Positions 36,435 through 45,326 of a stretch of DNA of 64,000 bases are shown one piece after another. Made by a program: the position numbers and the translations under genes. Positions within the stretch are counted from its first letter, which is position 1. Every line of letters begins with the position of its first letter. The notes beneath the pieces are model-generated. The model was not told the origin of the DNA. It was given only the letters and a program-made list of their open reading frames with translations, and did no database searches. Source of the stretch: Butyricicoccus pullicaecorum DSM 23266 (GTDB lineage: Bacteria; Bacillota; Clostridia; Oscillospirales; Butyricicoccaceae); contig NZ_FUXW01000003.1 in assembly GCF_900167005.1 (NCBI RefSeq), positions 319,261 through 383,260 of the forward strand, read 5' to 3'.

Positions 36435-36454
36435 GTGTAGTCCCTTGTAAACTG
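36435..36454. repeat. Right terminal inverted repeat of the element
   Basis: GTGTAGTCCCTTGTAAACTG is the inverted partner of 28841-28860 with a single mismatch. It lies 33 bp after the recombinase stop. Confidence 0.8.
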
Positions 36455-36548
36455 TACTTTCCGAAGAACTAAAAAACGAAAATCGCTGATTTTCTCGCTT
36501 TTGAGCTTGTCGTTCTCTTATCATCATGTATATGCTTGCATAAAAATC

Positions 36549-36598
36549 AAGAGCATCTTCTTTTCCCCTGTTAGGATAGAAGATGCTCTTTTCTTTTT
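36549..36598. terminator. Strong hairpin terminator without an obvious gene
   Basis: A 12-bp perfect stem AAGAGCATCTTC/GAAGATGCTCTT with an 18-base loop is followed by TTCTTTTTT. No plus-strand gene of the chromosome ends here, unless it serves recombinase read-through or a gene interrupted by the insertion. Confidence 0.65.
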
Positions 36599-37001
36599 TA
36601 ACAGTTCGAATCAATGTTGCTCCCTATCTTCGCAATAAAAGTTCTCTGTCATGATCTGAATTACTAACTTTCTCCTGCCATTCGTTCTCTTTTCTATCTT
36701 TCCACTAAATCTTCTTTATGAGATTGTATCGTCACCTCTCCTAAAATCAAGTCATCATTCTTCTCATAGTTTCATTACACAGCAATTCAATAAATTCTAA
36801 TAATATGTTTCTTCTTTGGATATACTCTTCTTACCACAGTTTTGACTTGTCTGTGATATGCATGAATACATGCTCTAATACATCCATTCATATTGTTATC
36901 TTCTCTGCAAAGTAGTTATTTTACTCTACCTTTTCTTTTTCTAATTTTTAGGATATATTGTCATTTCCCAATTTTTTAATATAGTGTTGATTGCTACAAC
37001 A

Positions 37002-37027
37002 AAAGGCTGACCCAAAGGTCAGCCTTT
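37002..37027. terminator. Terminator for the SLH surface protein gene
   Basis: The stem AAAGGCTGACC/GGTCAGCCTTT with a CAAA loop lies about 55 bp past the stop of the minus-strand gene and is followed there by TTTGTTG. Confidence 0.65.
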
Positions 37028-37082
37028 CATTCAAACAAGAAATCAGAAGTATTCGTCCACACTTCTAAATGCCAGTTAAATT

Positions 37083-40000
37083 TTACATGACTTCTCCGCC
37101 GGTACGATGTGCGTTAAGCCAATCCTTTTCCAAGGCAGCCCAATCACGGTTCTCCTGAAGCGCCGTCCAGGTCTCGTACTGCGCACCCTCGAACAGGTCG
37201 TAGTCGTGCGAGTTGGTCGCCTCCTGAATGGCCTCGTAGTACCAAGCAGAAGTATCCATGTTGTCCGGCCACTTGATCATGGTATCCAGCATGTGATCTG
37301 CGTCCGGCTTGCGCTGGAGCACGTTGTTGACCAGTGTAACCGCCTCCGCACGGGTGATCTCCTTGTCCGGCAGGAAGGTGCCGTCCGGATAGCCGTTAAT
37401 CCACTTGGCCATCGCGGCATCGTTAATACTCTCGCGCGCCCAGTGATTTGCAATGTCAGTGAACAGGTCCTCCTCAACATCATAGCCCGCGGACATAAAG
37501 CGCGATGCAATCGCAGCAAACTCTGCGCGGGTGATATTGTTGTTCGGACGGAAGGTGCCATCCTCATAGCCCTGAATGATGCCAGCATTAACCATAGTCG
37601 ACACGGCATTGTTGTACCAAGCATCCGATGCAACATCCGTGAAGTTGTTGGACGTCGACCAGAACTGGTCTCGAGCCTCATCGGTCAGCAGACGGAAGAA
37701 GATGGTTGCAACCTCCGCACGGGTGATGTTGGCGTTCGGGCGAACGGTTCCATCCTCGGAATAGCCGATAATGTACGCATAGTGGTCTTCCGTATTCAGC
37801 CAAGGAGTCTCGGCCAGCGGGACTTCTTCGTCGGTGAATTCTTCGGTGTCGTCCTCATCATCACGATCAGTGTTTTCGTCGTCGTCATCAGGCGTATACT
37901 CCGGATGACTTGCGCCACCATCCGAAATTTTCTTCCACTTAGCATAGACATATTTATCGGATGTCATCTCGACTTCAGTAACCGGAATCATCAATGCTTC
38001 GTCTGCATACCAACCTTCAAAGGTATATCCTTCGCGCTCAGGTTCTTCATCGACTTGTGCCGTCTCATTTTCCAAATACTGTTCCGATTCAACAGAGCTA
38101 CCACCATTAGATATATACGTCAAAGTGTAATTTCTTTTCCATTGTGCGTACAAAGTGGTATTATCCTTAGGCACTGTAAACGATTCACCAAAATCATACG
38201 TTGTACCGCCGCCATTTGGGTCCGTATTCCAGTCAATCAGTGTATAATCTTCTCCTCTGGTAAACAGCTTTTCTCCTTGGATTGTCAATACCGTACCTGC
38301 TTCACATGCTGCATCTGGAGTCTTCTGACCTCCGCCTTCAAAGTTTGCATCATAAGTTAATGTATATACCGGATTCTTTGTCCAGAAGCCCTCGAGCACG
38401 ACATTCGCAGCCGGCATAGTCACAGTTCCGTTTACGATTATGGTGCCCGTTGCAGGTTCCGCAACTGTCCAACCAGAAAACGTATATCCCTTCATGGGCG
38501 GCGCAGCGACTACCTCTACCGGATCTCCCTCTAACTTCTTACTTGCAGTATCCGGTAAAGCTGGCGCATTTTCCGGAACCTCTCCACTATACCGATAAGA
38601 AAGCGAATATGTCGGAGTAACACCTACAATCAAAGGCACATAACCTGTATCCAAGGTATTCGCATCATTGTAAATTACTTTGTAGCCATTTTGATATCGA
38701 TCTACTTCTGTACTTTCCGAAGGTGCGCCGGAATCATTCTGCATATAGTCATAATACCAATCATCATCCAGAATCACTGCACGATCAGCATCCGTGACCT
38801 CTGTATGTGTGGGATCAGACAGATAAGTCTTCATATCCGCTACGGTAGGTATCTGGAATGATGCAGAATCAGCTGCATATAAATCAGCTCCGGAAGATGT
38901 TGTAGTACGATTACCCTCTGTTTCGTTTCCTGCTGTATTTCCAAACAGAGCAGCATTCTCCATAATCATTGTAATCTTCTGCTTGTCATTTTGAGGGATT
39001 ACATAAATGCCACCGCCATTCTCTGCAACATTTCCAACCACCACCTCTCTGGATATATTCATGGTAAAAGATTGATATGCCGCACCACTCAGATAAATTC
39101 CGCCACCTAGTTGAGAAATATTCCCCTCAACACGTCCATTCTGTAAACTTACATTCGATTTGAAAGTATTACCCCCTTGAGGATATATACAAAGACCTCC
39201 GCCTTCTTGCTCTGCTCTATTTTTCACAAGATCCGTATCAGAGAGAGAAATTTCATCTCCATAGGATCCCATGATATAAATACCACCACCCTGAGTCGCC
39301 GAGTTCTCAAATATTTGATTTCGAACGATTGTACCATCCTGTCTAACATAAGCCTTTAAAGTCGCACCGACAAAATTTCCCAAGTAAAGGCCGCCACCAC
39401 ATTTCTTCGCTTCATTCTTAAACAATTTGCATCCAGCAATCATTCCACCTGCTCCGATGTAAACTCCACCACCATAATCAGCTACATTAGCATCAATTGT
39501 GCAATCGTTAATTTGGGTTGCATAAAAAGCATGGATTCCACCGCCATTTTCTGCATGATTTCTAGAAATCGTGCAATGCTCAATTTTAGTTCCTATTGAA
39601 TCACGTTGCTGGCCCTGATCAATCGCAATTCCTCCGCCACTACCATTACTCGAATTCTCTATAATTTCGCAATTCGTGATATTGCGTCGATACTTTGTCC
39701 TCTCATCTAAATAGATTGCACCTCCTTGCAAAGCCGTATTTTTTTGAAATTTACACGCATTAATGATGGTATCCTTATCTTCGCGATCCGAACCGACCAA
39801 ACCTGTAGCAGAAATATATACAGCTCCGCCGCTTTGTGCAGTATTTTCTATAAATGTACACCTCTCCAAAGTAACATCTCTTGCACAAATTGCTCCTCCG
39901 TGCATCGCGCTGCTTGCATCGTTTTTTTGAAATGTTGTATCTTCCACCTTACATGTGCCAGAACTATAGATTCCTCCTCCATAACCAAAATGTGAACTCG

Positions 40001-41648
40001 ATCCAAACACCTTGTTCTCACTGATTACGCAATTTTTTAACTGTAAATTACCTTCGTTATATATACCACCACCCACTATCTGACTAGTCTTGTAGGGAGT
40101 GCCTGTCCAACCATTGCCAATTATACTTGCGCCAGTAATTGTGGCATTAGCTCCTTTATTAATACAAATGCCTACCCCCCGCGCATTCGCAGACTTAGAA
40201 TCTCCAAAATCTATTTTATTATTAGAAATCTCTACTGATCCCTCAATATTCAACACACCTTTACCGACGAGAATGCCAATACCTCTTGCATTAGTTTGGG
40301 GTGCAAAATTTTCTTGGATCTTTGTTGAACCAAGAATTTTGAGAGAGCCCTCAGAATAAATGCCTGCACCAGCTTGACTCTGATTTTTTTCAATAATTCC
40401 CCCATCCGCTTGCAACATACATGTGCTTCCAACAAAAATACCACCGCCCATGGAACACACACTATTATCACAAATTTTACCACCATTCATGACGAACTGA
40501 GAATTCTCCTCAAGTGTCATGGCACCGCCGCGCCAAACCCACTTATTTCCAGAAATCTCTCCGCCATTCATGGTAATCTGACCACCCGCTTTTGCAAAAA
40601 GGGGACTATAATAATGATCATCAGAAGTTTTTTCTGTCCGATTTGGCTCTTGCGTAATGCATATGCCATCATCCAACAGCAATTCTCCGCCATCAATAAC
40701 AGAAATGCCATAACGTTGATAGCCAGTTTCGCATTCTATCGTTAACGCTTGATCCGCTAGCCCTTTTTTACCTAACTGCACCTTGCCTCCGGCAGAAATC
40801 TTGAGATTTGCCAACTTTGTAATTCTTGCTGTACTGCTCTCAGCCGGAATTATTATAATCTCAGTATCAATATTCATACTCGAGTGCATAGATTGGCTAT
40901 ACTGAACTTCTCCACTAACATATAAAATTCCGCCGCCGGCTTTATTCAAATCCTTTAGCGCATCCATCACATATTGATACTGGCTTGAACTTATTGTACC
41001 GCCTTCTGCAACCCAAGTGATTACTCCAGTTGTTTCACCTAACTTCCCTACCATTACAGAATCCATTTGCTGTTGTACATTTTCCCAACAACTATACGCT
41101 GCCTGAACATCCTCGCGTTCCTGTTCGGCCTCAGTCAGTGCTTCCCAAGCCTGTGCACAATCATCCAGCAGATCCTGATATTCCTCTGCATTCTCTGCGG
41201 TGATTTCCTCCGGCAGCTGCGCAGCCAAACCCAGGAACTCCTTTACCGCCTGAGAATCCTGATTATCTTCCGGCTCTGTGCTGTTTTCAGGAGTCTCACC
41301 TTCCGACACATCATTCGGCTGATTTACAGGCGGCTGAGGACTCGTCTGAGTGTTCTCCGCATTATCCCCATCGTCTACAGACGGCTGACTGGGCAGTTCA
41401 GGCTCTTTCCGATCATCTTCGCCTGACTCTTGTACAGGGTCACCGATACAGCCAGTCAGGTCATTTGCGCAAACAGGACAACTTTCATCCACCTGCTCAT
41501 CGGTGCACTTGGCCTCACAGATACAAGTCAGAACAGGCTGTTCTGGCATATCTTCGGTTTTAATTGCAAACGCATTCATAGGATAGACAGTCATTAACAT
41601 TATTAGTGCTAAAATACTCGCCAACCAACGTTTTGCACATTGCTTCAT
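37083..41648 (-). CDS. Large secreted beta-helix surface protein with SLH domains
   Basis: The protein has 1521 residues from the ATG at 41648, which follows GAAGGAGGAATAG. Signal peptide 1-28 (hydrophobic, ending NAFA) is followed by a Cys-rich motif (CICEAKC...CPVC), an acidic Pro/Glu linker and a short helical bundle (about 130-200). About 750 residues of parallel beta-helix repeats come next, with recurring GGGIY-type turns and N-rich ladders. Two or three InlB/Flg_new repeats (TLTYDANFEGGG, TLYAQWKR) and an Asp/Glu-rich linker precede three S-layer homology repeats (NITRAEVATIFFRL, NITRAEFAAIASRF, EITRAEAVTLVNNV) near the C-terminus. The SLH part would bind cell-wall polymer and display the beta-helix. 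Ligand or enzymatic role unknown. Base composition is mosaic: the SLH end is GC-rich, the beta-helix AT-rich. Confidence 0.88.
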   Translation of the reverse strand: MKQCAKRWLASILALIMLMTVYPMNAFAIKTEDMPEQPVLTCICEAKCTDEQVDESCPVCANDLTGCIGDPVQESGEDDRKEPELPSQPSVDDGDNAENTQTSPQPPVNQPNDVSEGETPENSTEPEDNQDSQAVKEFLGLAAQLPEEITAENAEEYQDLLDDCAQAWEALTEAEQEREDVQAAYSCWENVQQQMDSVMVGKLGETTGVITWVAEGGTISSSQYQYVMDALKDLNKAGGGILYVSGEVQYSQSMHSSMNIDTEIIIIPAESSTARITKLANLKISAGGKVQLGKKGLADQALTIECETGYQRYGISVIDGGELLLDDGICITQEPNRTEKTSDDHYYSPLFAKAGGQITMNGGEISGNKWVWRGGAMTLEENSQFVMNGGKICDNSVCSMGGGIFVGSTCMLQADGGIIEKNQSQAGAGIYSEGSLKILGSTKIQENFAPQTNARGIGILVGKGVLNIEGSVEISNNKIDFGDSKSANARGVGICINKGANATITGASIIGNGWTGTPYKTSQIVGGGIYNEGNLQLKNCVISENKVFGSSSHFGYGGGIYSSGTCKVEDTTFQKNDASSAMHGGAICARDVTLERCTFIENTAQSGGAVYISATGLVGSDREDKDTIINACKFQKNTALQGGAIYLDERTKYRRNITNCEIIENSSNGSGGGIAIDQGQQRDSIGTKIEHCTISRNHAENGGGIHAFYATQINDCTIDANVADYGGGVYIGAGGMIAGCKLFKNEAKKCGGGLYLGNFVGATLKAYVRQDGTIVRNQIFENSATQGGGIYIMGSYGDEISLSDTDLVKNRAEQEGGGLCIYPQGGNTFKSNVSLQNGRVEGNISQLGGGIYLSGAAYQSFTMNISREVVVGNVAENGGGIYVIPQNDKQKITMIMENAALFGNTAGNETEGNRTTTSSGADLYAADSASFQIPTVADMKTYLSDPTHTEVTDADRAVILDDDWYYDYMQNDSGAPSESTEVDRYQNGYKVIYNDANTLDTGYVPLIVGVTPTYSLSYRYSGEVPENAPALPDTASKKLEGDPVEVVAAPPMKGYTFSGWTVAEPATGTIIVNGTVTMPAANVVLEGFWTKNPVYTLTYDANFEGGGQKTPDAACEAGTVLTIQGEKLFTRGEDYTLIDWNTDPNGGGTTYDFGESFTVPKDNTTLYAQWKRNYTLTYISNGGSSVESEQYLENETAQVDEEPEREGYTFEGWYADEALMIPVTEVEMTSDKYVYAKWKKISDGGASHPEYTPDDDDENTDRDDEDDTEEFTDEEVPLAETPWLNTEDHYAYIIGYSEDGTVRPNANITRAEVATIFFRLLTDEARDQFWSTSNNFTDVASDAWYNNAVSTMVNAGIIQGYEDGTFRPNNNITRAEFAAIASRFMSAGYDVEEDLFTDIANHWARESINDAAMAKWINGYPDGTFLPDKEITRAEAVTLVNNVLQRKPDADHMLDTMIKWPDNMDTSAWYYEAIQEATNSHDYDLFEGAQYETWTALQENRDWAALEKDWLNAHRTGGEVM

Positions 41649-41729
41649 TTCTATTCCTCCTTCAATAAACATTTATATAAAAACGCGAATCTATAATTTA
41701 TTCGCGATTACCTTCCGATATTGTTCGTT

Positions 41730-41864
41730 TTATATCTTCAGCGCAGAATCGATATCAACACGTCTTTGCTCTAGTGCCACCATAAATGACTGCCTGCTAA
41801 ACACAACTTTCCGAACCCTGTCACTGTACCTTGCGGTGTGATCCCCCCTCATCTCTTCAGACAT
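41730..41864 (-). CDS. Possible small ORF, 44 residues
   Basis: An ATG-started frame with a basic, ordinary amino-acid composition (contains RVRKVVFSRQSFMVALEQRR). Its ribosome site is weak. It lies between the surface-protein gene and a truncated integrase and could be a remnant of a mobile element. No family recognised. Confidence 0.2.
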   Translation of the reverse strand: MSEEMRGDHTARYSDRVRKVVFSRQSFMVALEQRRVDIDSALKI

Positions 41865-41899
41865 TAACGTCCCATTCAGGAGTGAATGCCATCTACAAA

Positions 41900-42004
41900 C
41901 TAAATCGGGATCACAACTTTATAAGTCGGTTCTTCTACCCACAGTAGCGTTCTAGTAAGTACATGACGTAAGCCTGCCAAATAGGCCTCGTTTTGCACCA
42001 TCAT
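41900..42004 (-). CDS. Possible small ORF, 34 residues
   Basis: An ATG-ATG start lies about 10 bases after AAGGGGAAG and encodes a sequence containing YLAGLRHVLTRTLLWVEEP. Composition looks coding, but length and lack of homology recall leave it doubtful. It may belong with the neighbouring 44-residue frame and the truncated integrase. Confidence 0.25.
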   Translation of the reverse strand: MMVQNEAYLAGLRHVLTRTLLWVEEPTYKVVIPI

Positions 42005-43121
42005 CAGACTTTCTTCCCCTTACTATATGTTACAAAATTTAGTATCATTAGAAGTTTACACTACAATATTCCACTGCTTAATCAGTTAGTCTTACCGTTC
42101 TTTTAATAAAATCCTTTTAGCGTTTTTACCACTCACTTTGTCTTACATCATAAAATATATATTTTATCACAAACGCTACTTTCCATCCCGATATTTTGTT
42201 ATATATCATCGGAAAAATTGTATCATATTTTCTCTCTCCCTGCAATATAACAATCCTCAAAAACATCATGGATAAGCTCATAAATACAAATTTTTATTAT
42301 TTTAATTTTTTGCGTCCAAAACCAAAATAATCACAAAAAAATCAAGATATACCACAATATTATGTACCGATCTTTATTCCTTAAGACAGATAGACGCCAA
42401 TAAAATGTATATTTTGTCTTATAGAACCATCCCTAGATTCTTCACTCGGCATACATATCCCTTAGTCCAGTTAATAAAATAAATGCAAATAGCTTTAACC
42501 CAAGAATAACCTCGTACGCCAACAATTTTTGCAACATTTTGTATATCTGATAAAATAACAATTGGCACAGATTATGCGCAAACACCTTACTTACTTCTAC
42601 CCTGCAAGCTTACACAAATGTTTCATTTCAAATCTACTGTTTAAATAGATCTCTCCTATTCCTTGCAAAAAATTTCTACACTCTAGCAGACTTGAGATAG
42701 ATGAATTCCAATTGCACGAGTTGCCAACAGAGCAAGCCGTGCCTGTCACTTTCATCTGACTACCTATACCACTTATTCGTATTCTTTACGGGCACTTTCC
42801 GTTTCTAACAATGGAACAATCCGCAAGATTTGTATTCAGTAGTTCTCCAATCAACAAAGCTTAAAAAATTTGCTCGTAATAATTATGGAATTAACCAACT
42901 CCTATGCATAACTATCATAGTACAGTTACGTTCCTTACACGAAAACCTAGACTTTCTCTAGTTTTTTTCTCTAACGTATAAAAAAACTTACACACATCGC
43001 TCAAGCATTTCCCGACGATGCCTTAACTGTGCCAATTCTCTCTAAGTTCCGTTGCAAGAGATATTGTGTTTGATGATTTCTCTGATTACAGGCGAAATGG
43101 ACAGTCATTATCACTTCTAGC
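42005..43121. other. AT-rich stretch with no recognisable gene
   Basis: About 1.1 kb of strongly AT-rich DNA, frequently interrupted in all frames, directly downstream of the truncated integrase. I see no gene, RNA or repeat in it; it is most simply decayed mobile DNA. Confidence 0.5.
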
Positions 43122-44009
43122 TCAATTTTGTTTTCTATACCATTCGATACTCTTGGTACTGACCCCATCGCTTCTAAGCTGCCGATTCCGTGTCAAATCA
43201 AATGTGACCGCATGCAGCCTGCCTGCAACATATTGACATTGAAAGCCACCGACAAACTCCTGCTGCACCTGACAGCACTCTCCCGGTCTGAGTCCGGCAA
43301 AAGCTCCCAACGCCATTGGCATCACAAGATACGGCATGTATCGAAAAGCCAGCTGAAACATCCGCTGTAAAACTTTGTTAGGGATATCACGGAAGATTGG
43401 CTGCTTCTCTTCCGAAAAACAAGTCACATGAAAGTTTGGTATGGTAGCTACCTTTTTCTGAAAGCTACGAATCTGCCCACCCTGCCGTTCCAGCTTTTCC
43501 TCCTTCTTCCACAGTTCTTTCTTCTTGACCGCAAGTTTAATTCCGTCTTTCAGCAGATTGTCCACAAATTGTGTACAAGTCAAGATACACTCACTGACTT
43601 GCAGTTGGGTTCGATAGCGTCCGGTGCGCTCGGATGGGATCTTTGCATAGTGCTCAAAATAATCGGTTATCTTTTCATAAGTGATCTGCGAAAATCGGTG
43701 AATGCGGTGTGGGGTATCGGGACCACAGAAAAAATAATTGAGCATCTGTGTCACATAACGCAGCTTCTTATAGTTGCTTCGGGTGATCGAGCTGACGACA
43801 CCGGTTCTCGTGTCTGCATACTGCGCCAGTCTTGTCCACTTCCAGATCAGACCGTTTTCATCCTTGATGACGATGAAATAGCGCAGCACTTGTTCTCCAT
43901 TATCCGCCAGACACCGCAACTCATAAATTCCAAAGCACAGCTGTTCACAAACCTGCTGCATATACTTCCATTCTTCTGTTGTATTGATCCTTGCATCTTC
44001 CATATTCAT
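43122..44009 (-). pseudogene. Truncated tyrosine recombinase/integrase
   Basis: The 295 residues start after AAAAAGGAGAAAA. The N-terminal and core-binding regions of a phage-type integrase are present (SQITYEKITDYFEHYAKIP; ECILTCTQFVDNLL). The first catalytic arginine motif follows (GAFAGLRPGECCQV near residue 240). The frame then stops shortly after the LTRNRQLRSD segment. The C-terminal half with the HxLRH box, second Arg and the tyrosine nucleophile is missing, and no continuation was found in the next frames. It is therefore most likely an inactive remnant. Confidence 0.7.
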
Positions 44010-44472
44010 TTTTCTCCTTTTTTGTGGGTCTCTGTTTTATGCTATGCATTTGGAAAAATATGTATTATGTGATGAATATTCATCCACGGATTTTCAAGCA
44101 TCCCCTGAATTTCTTGCGAGAAAATCATGCATTGCACAAGTTCTTTTACTACTTGCTGTAAGCGAGAAAACATTCTTTGGACATGGTAATATCATCATCT
44201 TCCGATATTTTCTTCATGGTATTTATTTTCTCGTTTCTCTTACAAAGGCGATAAAATGAAAAAAGGCACTTCATATAAGCCCATCTGCTATCAAATGAGC
44301 CTATATCAAGTACCTTGCAAACTTTTATGATGTTTGGAGCTTATCTCCGTTTTTTTCTCGCTGAAACTTATAATAACGAGACCCAAAATTCCCATTGGAT
44401 ATACCAAGAGGAGAAGATCGATATCGATCTTCTCCTCTTTTTTGTTACTTATCAGTGTTAGTTTTCCGGCTC
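44010..44472. other. Intergenic stretch with hairpins
   Basis: No gene is supported. It holds an imperfect hairpin at 44263-44316 (AAGG, ACTT and ATATA arms pairing with CCTT, AAGT and TATAT) and the 34-bp palindrome at 44406-44439. Confidence 0.5.
44406..44442 (+). terminator. Perfect 34-bp palindrome with T run
   Basis: AAGAGGAGAAGATCGAT is followed at once by its exact reverse complement, then TTTT on the plus strand. The U tract points to a plus-strand transcript, yet no plus-strand gene ends here. For the minus-strand QueD-like gene, which stops 31 bp away, it would be a hairpin without U tail. Confidence 0.6.
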
Positions 44473-45039
44473 TTACTGCTTCTTATATCCGCACTTCGGG
44501 CAGACACCGTGCTCATTGAGTGCAATACCGCACAGCGGGCAGCGGTCGATCTGGTTGTGGGTGCTGAAGTCTGCCGAAGCTGCGTTGACACCGCTGGTAA
44601 AGGTGATCTTTGCAATATTCAGCTTATCCTTGAGCAGATCATAGACAATCTTGATCATGCCCTCTACGGTCAGCGTCTCCTTGGTGACCACCAGACGGCA
44701 TTCCGGGTAAGCGGTTGCCAGCTCGGTCTTGAATGCCGGACCCTTCATCTGGTTCTGCGGTGCGCCGTCGCGGATGCCCTGCTCCTCGTATACCTTGAGC
44801 ACTGCCGGCAGCAGCGGATCGTCCTCGCGCAGGATCAGTGCATGGTCGAAATTCTTGAGCACTTCCCAAGCGGTCTTCTGAATCTCGTTGCACGGGAAAA
44901 CCATATTTACGCCGGGCTCTACCGAATCTTCTACCTCAATGGTCAAAACGCCGGTATGTCCGTGGAGATACTGGGCTTCTCCCTTGAATCCGTAAAATCT
45001 GTGGGCGTACTGCAAATCCAAAGTTGTGATACTTCTCAT
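44473..45039 (-). CDS. 6-pyruvoyl-tetrahydropterin synthase/QueD-like protein with C-terminal zinc ribbon
   Basis: The 188-residue protein starts after AAGGAGG. The PTPS fold is marked by the three zinc-ligand histidines (His13, and His26/His28 in LHGHTG), the FDHAL segment (Asp-His of the catalytic site) and TKETLTVEG with the substrate Glu. The Cys that precedes the LHGH motif in QueD and PTPS is absent (the stretch reads GFKGEAQY). A zinc ribbon CPLCG...CPKCG is appended at residues about 165-185. No other queuosine or folate gene is nearby. It could be a QueD paralogue with altered chemistry. Confidence 0.75.
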   Translation of the reverse strand: MRSITTLDLQYAHRFYGFKGEAQYLHGHTGVLTIEVEDSVEPGVNMVFPCNEIQKTAWEVLKNFDHALILREDDPLLPAVLKVYEEQGIRDGAPQNQMKGPAFKTELATAYPECRLVVTKETLTVEGMIKIVYDLLKDKLNIAKITFTSGVNAASADFSTHNQIDRCPLCGIALNEHGVCPKCGYKKQ

Positions 45040-45129
45040 GGTATAGTCCTCCTTATTGTTATTCTGAGCCGTAGCTCTTGCGGACGAAGTGAAGTGTTGG
45101 ATTCACTTCGGGCTTTCTTTTTCAGCATT

Positions 45130-45183
45130 GATAATCAATATTATCTTTGACAATAATATACTCCATCTTTTCCAGTTTGTCAA
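45130..45183 (-). promoter_or_regulatory. Promoter with palindromic operator for the QueD-like gene
   Basis: On the minus strand TTGACA (45183-45178), 17 bp, TATATT (45160-45155). The expected start lies near 45148, and a perfect palindrome GATAAT-ATTG-ATTATC occupies 45145-45130, right at the start site. It resembles Fur/Zur-type boxes in its GATAAT/ATTATC arms. Downstream the leader folds a CGAAGTGAA/TTCACTTCG hairpin. Confidence 0.65.
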
Positions 45184-45280
45184 CCGCTTTTTGAGAATTT
45201 TTCTCATTTATCTTTTATGCACAAAAATCTCACATAGGATCTAGTAAACCTGCCCGTGCTGCATCTTGTGTGCAAGCAAG

Positions 45281-45315
45281 AAATCCCTGGACGAAAAATC
45301 GTCCGGGGATTTTAT
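45281..45315 (-). terminator. Terminator after gatZ
   Basis: A hairpin pairs AAATCCC-GGACGA with TCGTCC-GGGATTT across an AAAA loop; it lies 14 bp past the gatZ stop. Confidence 0.7.
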
Positions 45316-45326
45316 TTCCTTCGATC

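Larger units (their letters stand above)
28841..36454. mobile_element. Integrative mobilizable element (serine recombinase, MobV relaxase, Mef-like efflux)
   Basis: A 7.6-kb unit bounded by 20-bp inverted repeats that differ at one base. Its cargo and mobility genes, in order, are: leader/attenuator, Mef-like MFS transporter, XRE regulator (minus), small protein (minus), VLRF1 Cys-rich protein, RepA_N protein, MobV relaxase, small protein and large serine recombinase. No conjugation (type IV secretion) genes are present, so transfer would need a helper element. The recombinase sits at the right end pointing outward, as usual in this class. Exact crossover bases at the ends are not determined. 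Confidence 0.85.
36455..37082. other. AT-rich intergenic stretch without a recognisable gene
   Basis: About 630 bp of AT-rich sequence follow the element. Apart from two hairpins (36549-36598 and 37002-37027) I see no supported gene. Short open stretches of 20-35 codons on the minus strand in shifting frames near 36640-36900 could be a decayed gene but are within chance for this composition. Confidence 0.5.

Noticed and set aside
36420-36614. Small minus-strand ORF over the right end of the element
   Set aside because: It spans the terminal repeat and a terminator hairpin and has no ribosome site.
36640-36900. Possible decayed gene on the minus strand, pieces in three frames
   Set aside because: Each open piece is only 20-35 codons, within chance for AT-rich DNA, and no family motif was recognised.
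37083-41648. Repeated GGGIY-type units read as a DNA tandem repeat or CRISPR-like array
   Set aside because: The repetition is at protein level (beta-helix turns) with divergent DNA; no regular repeat-spacer pattern.
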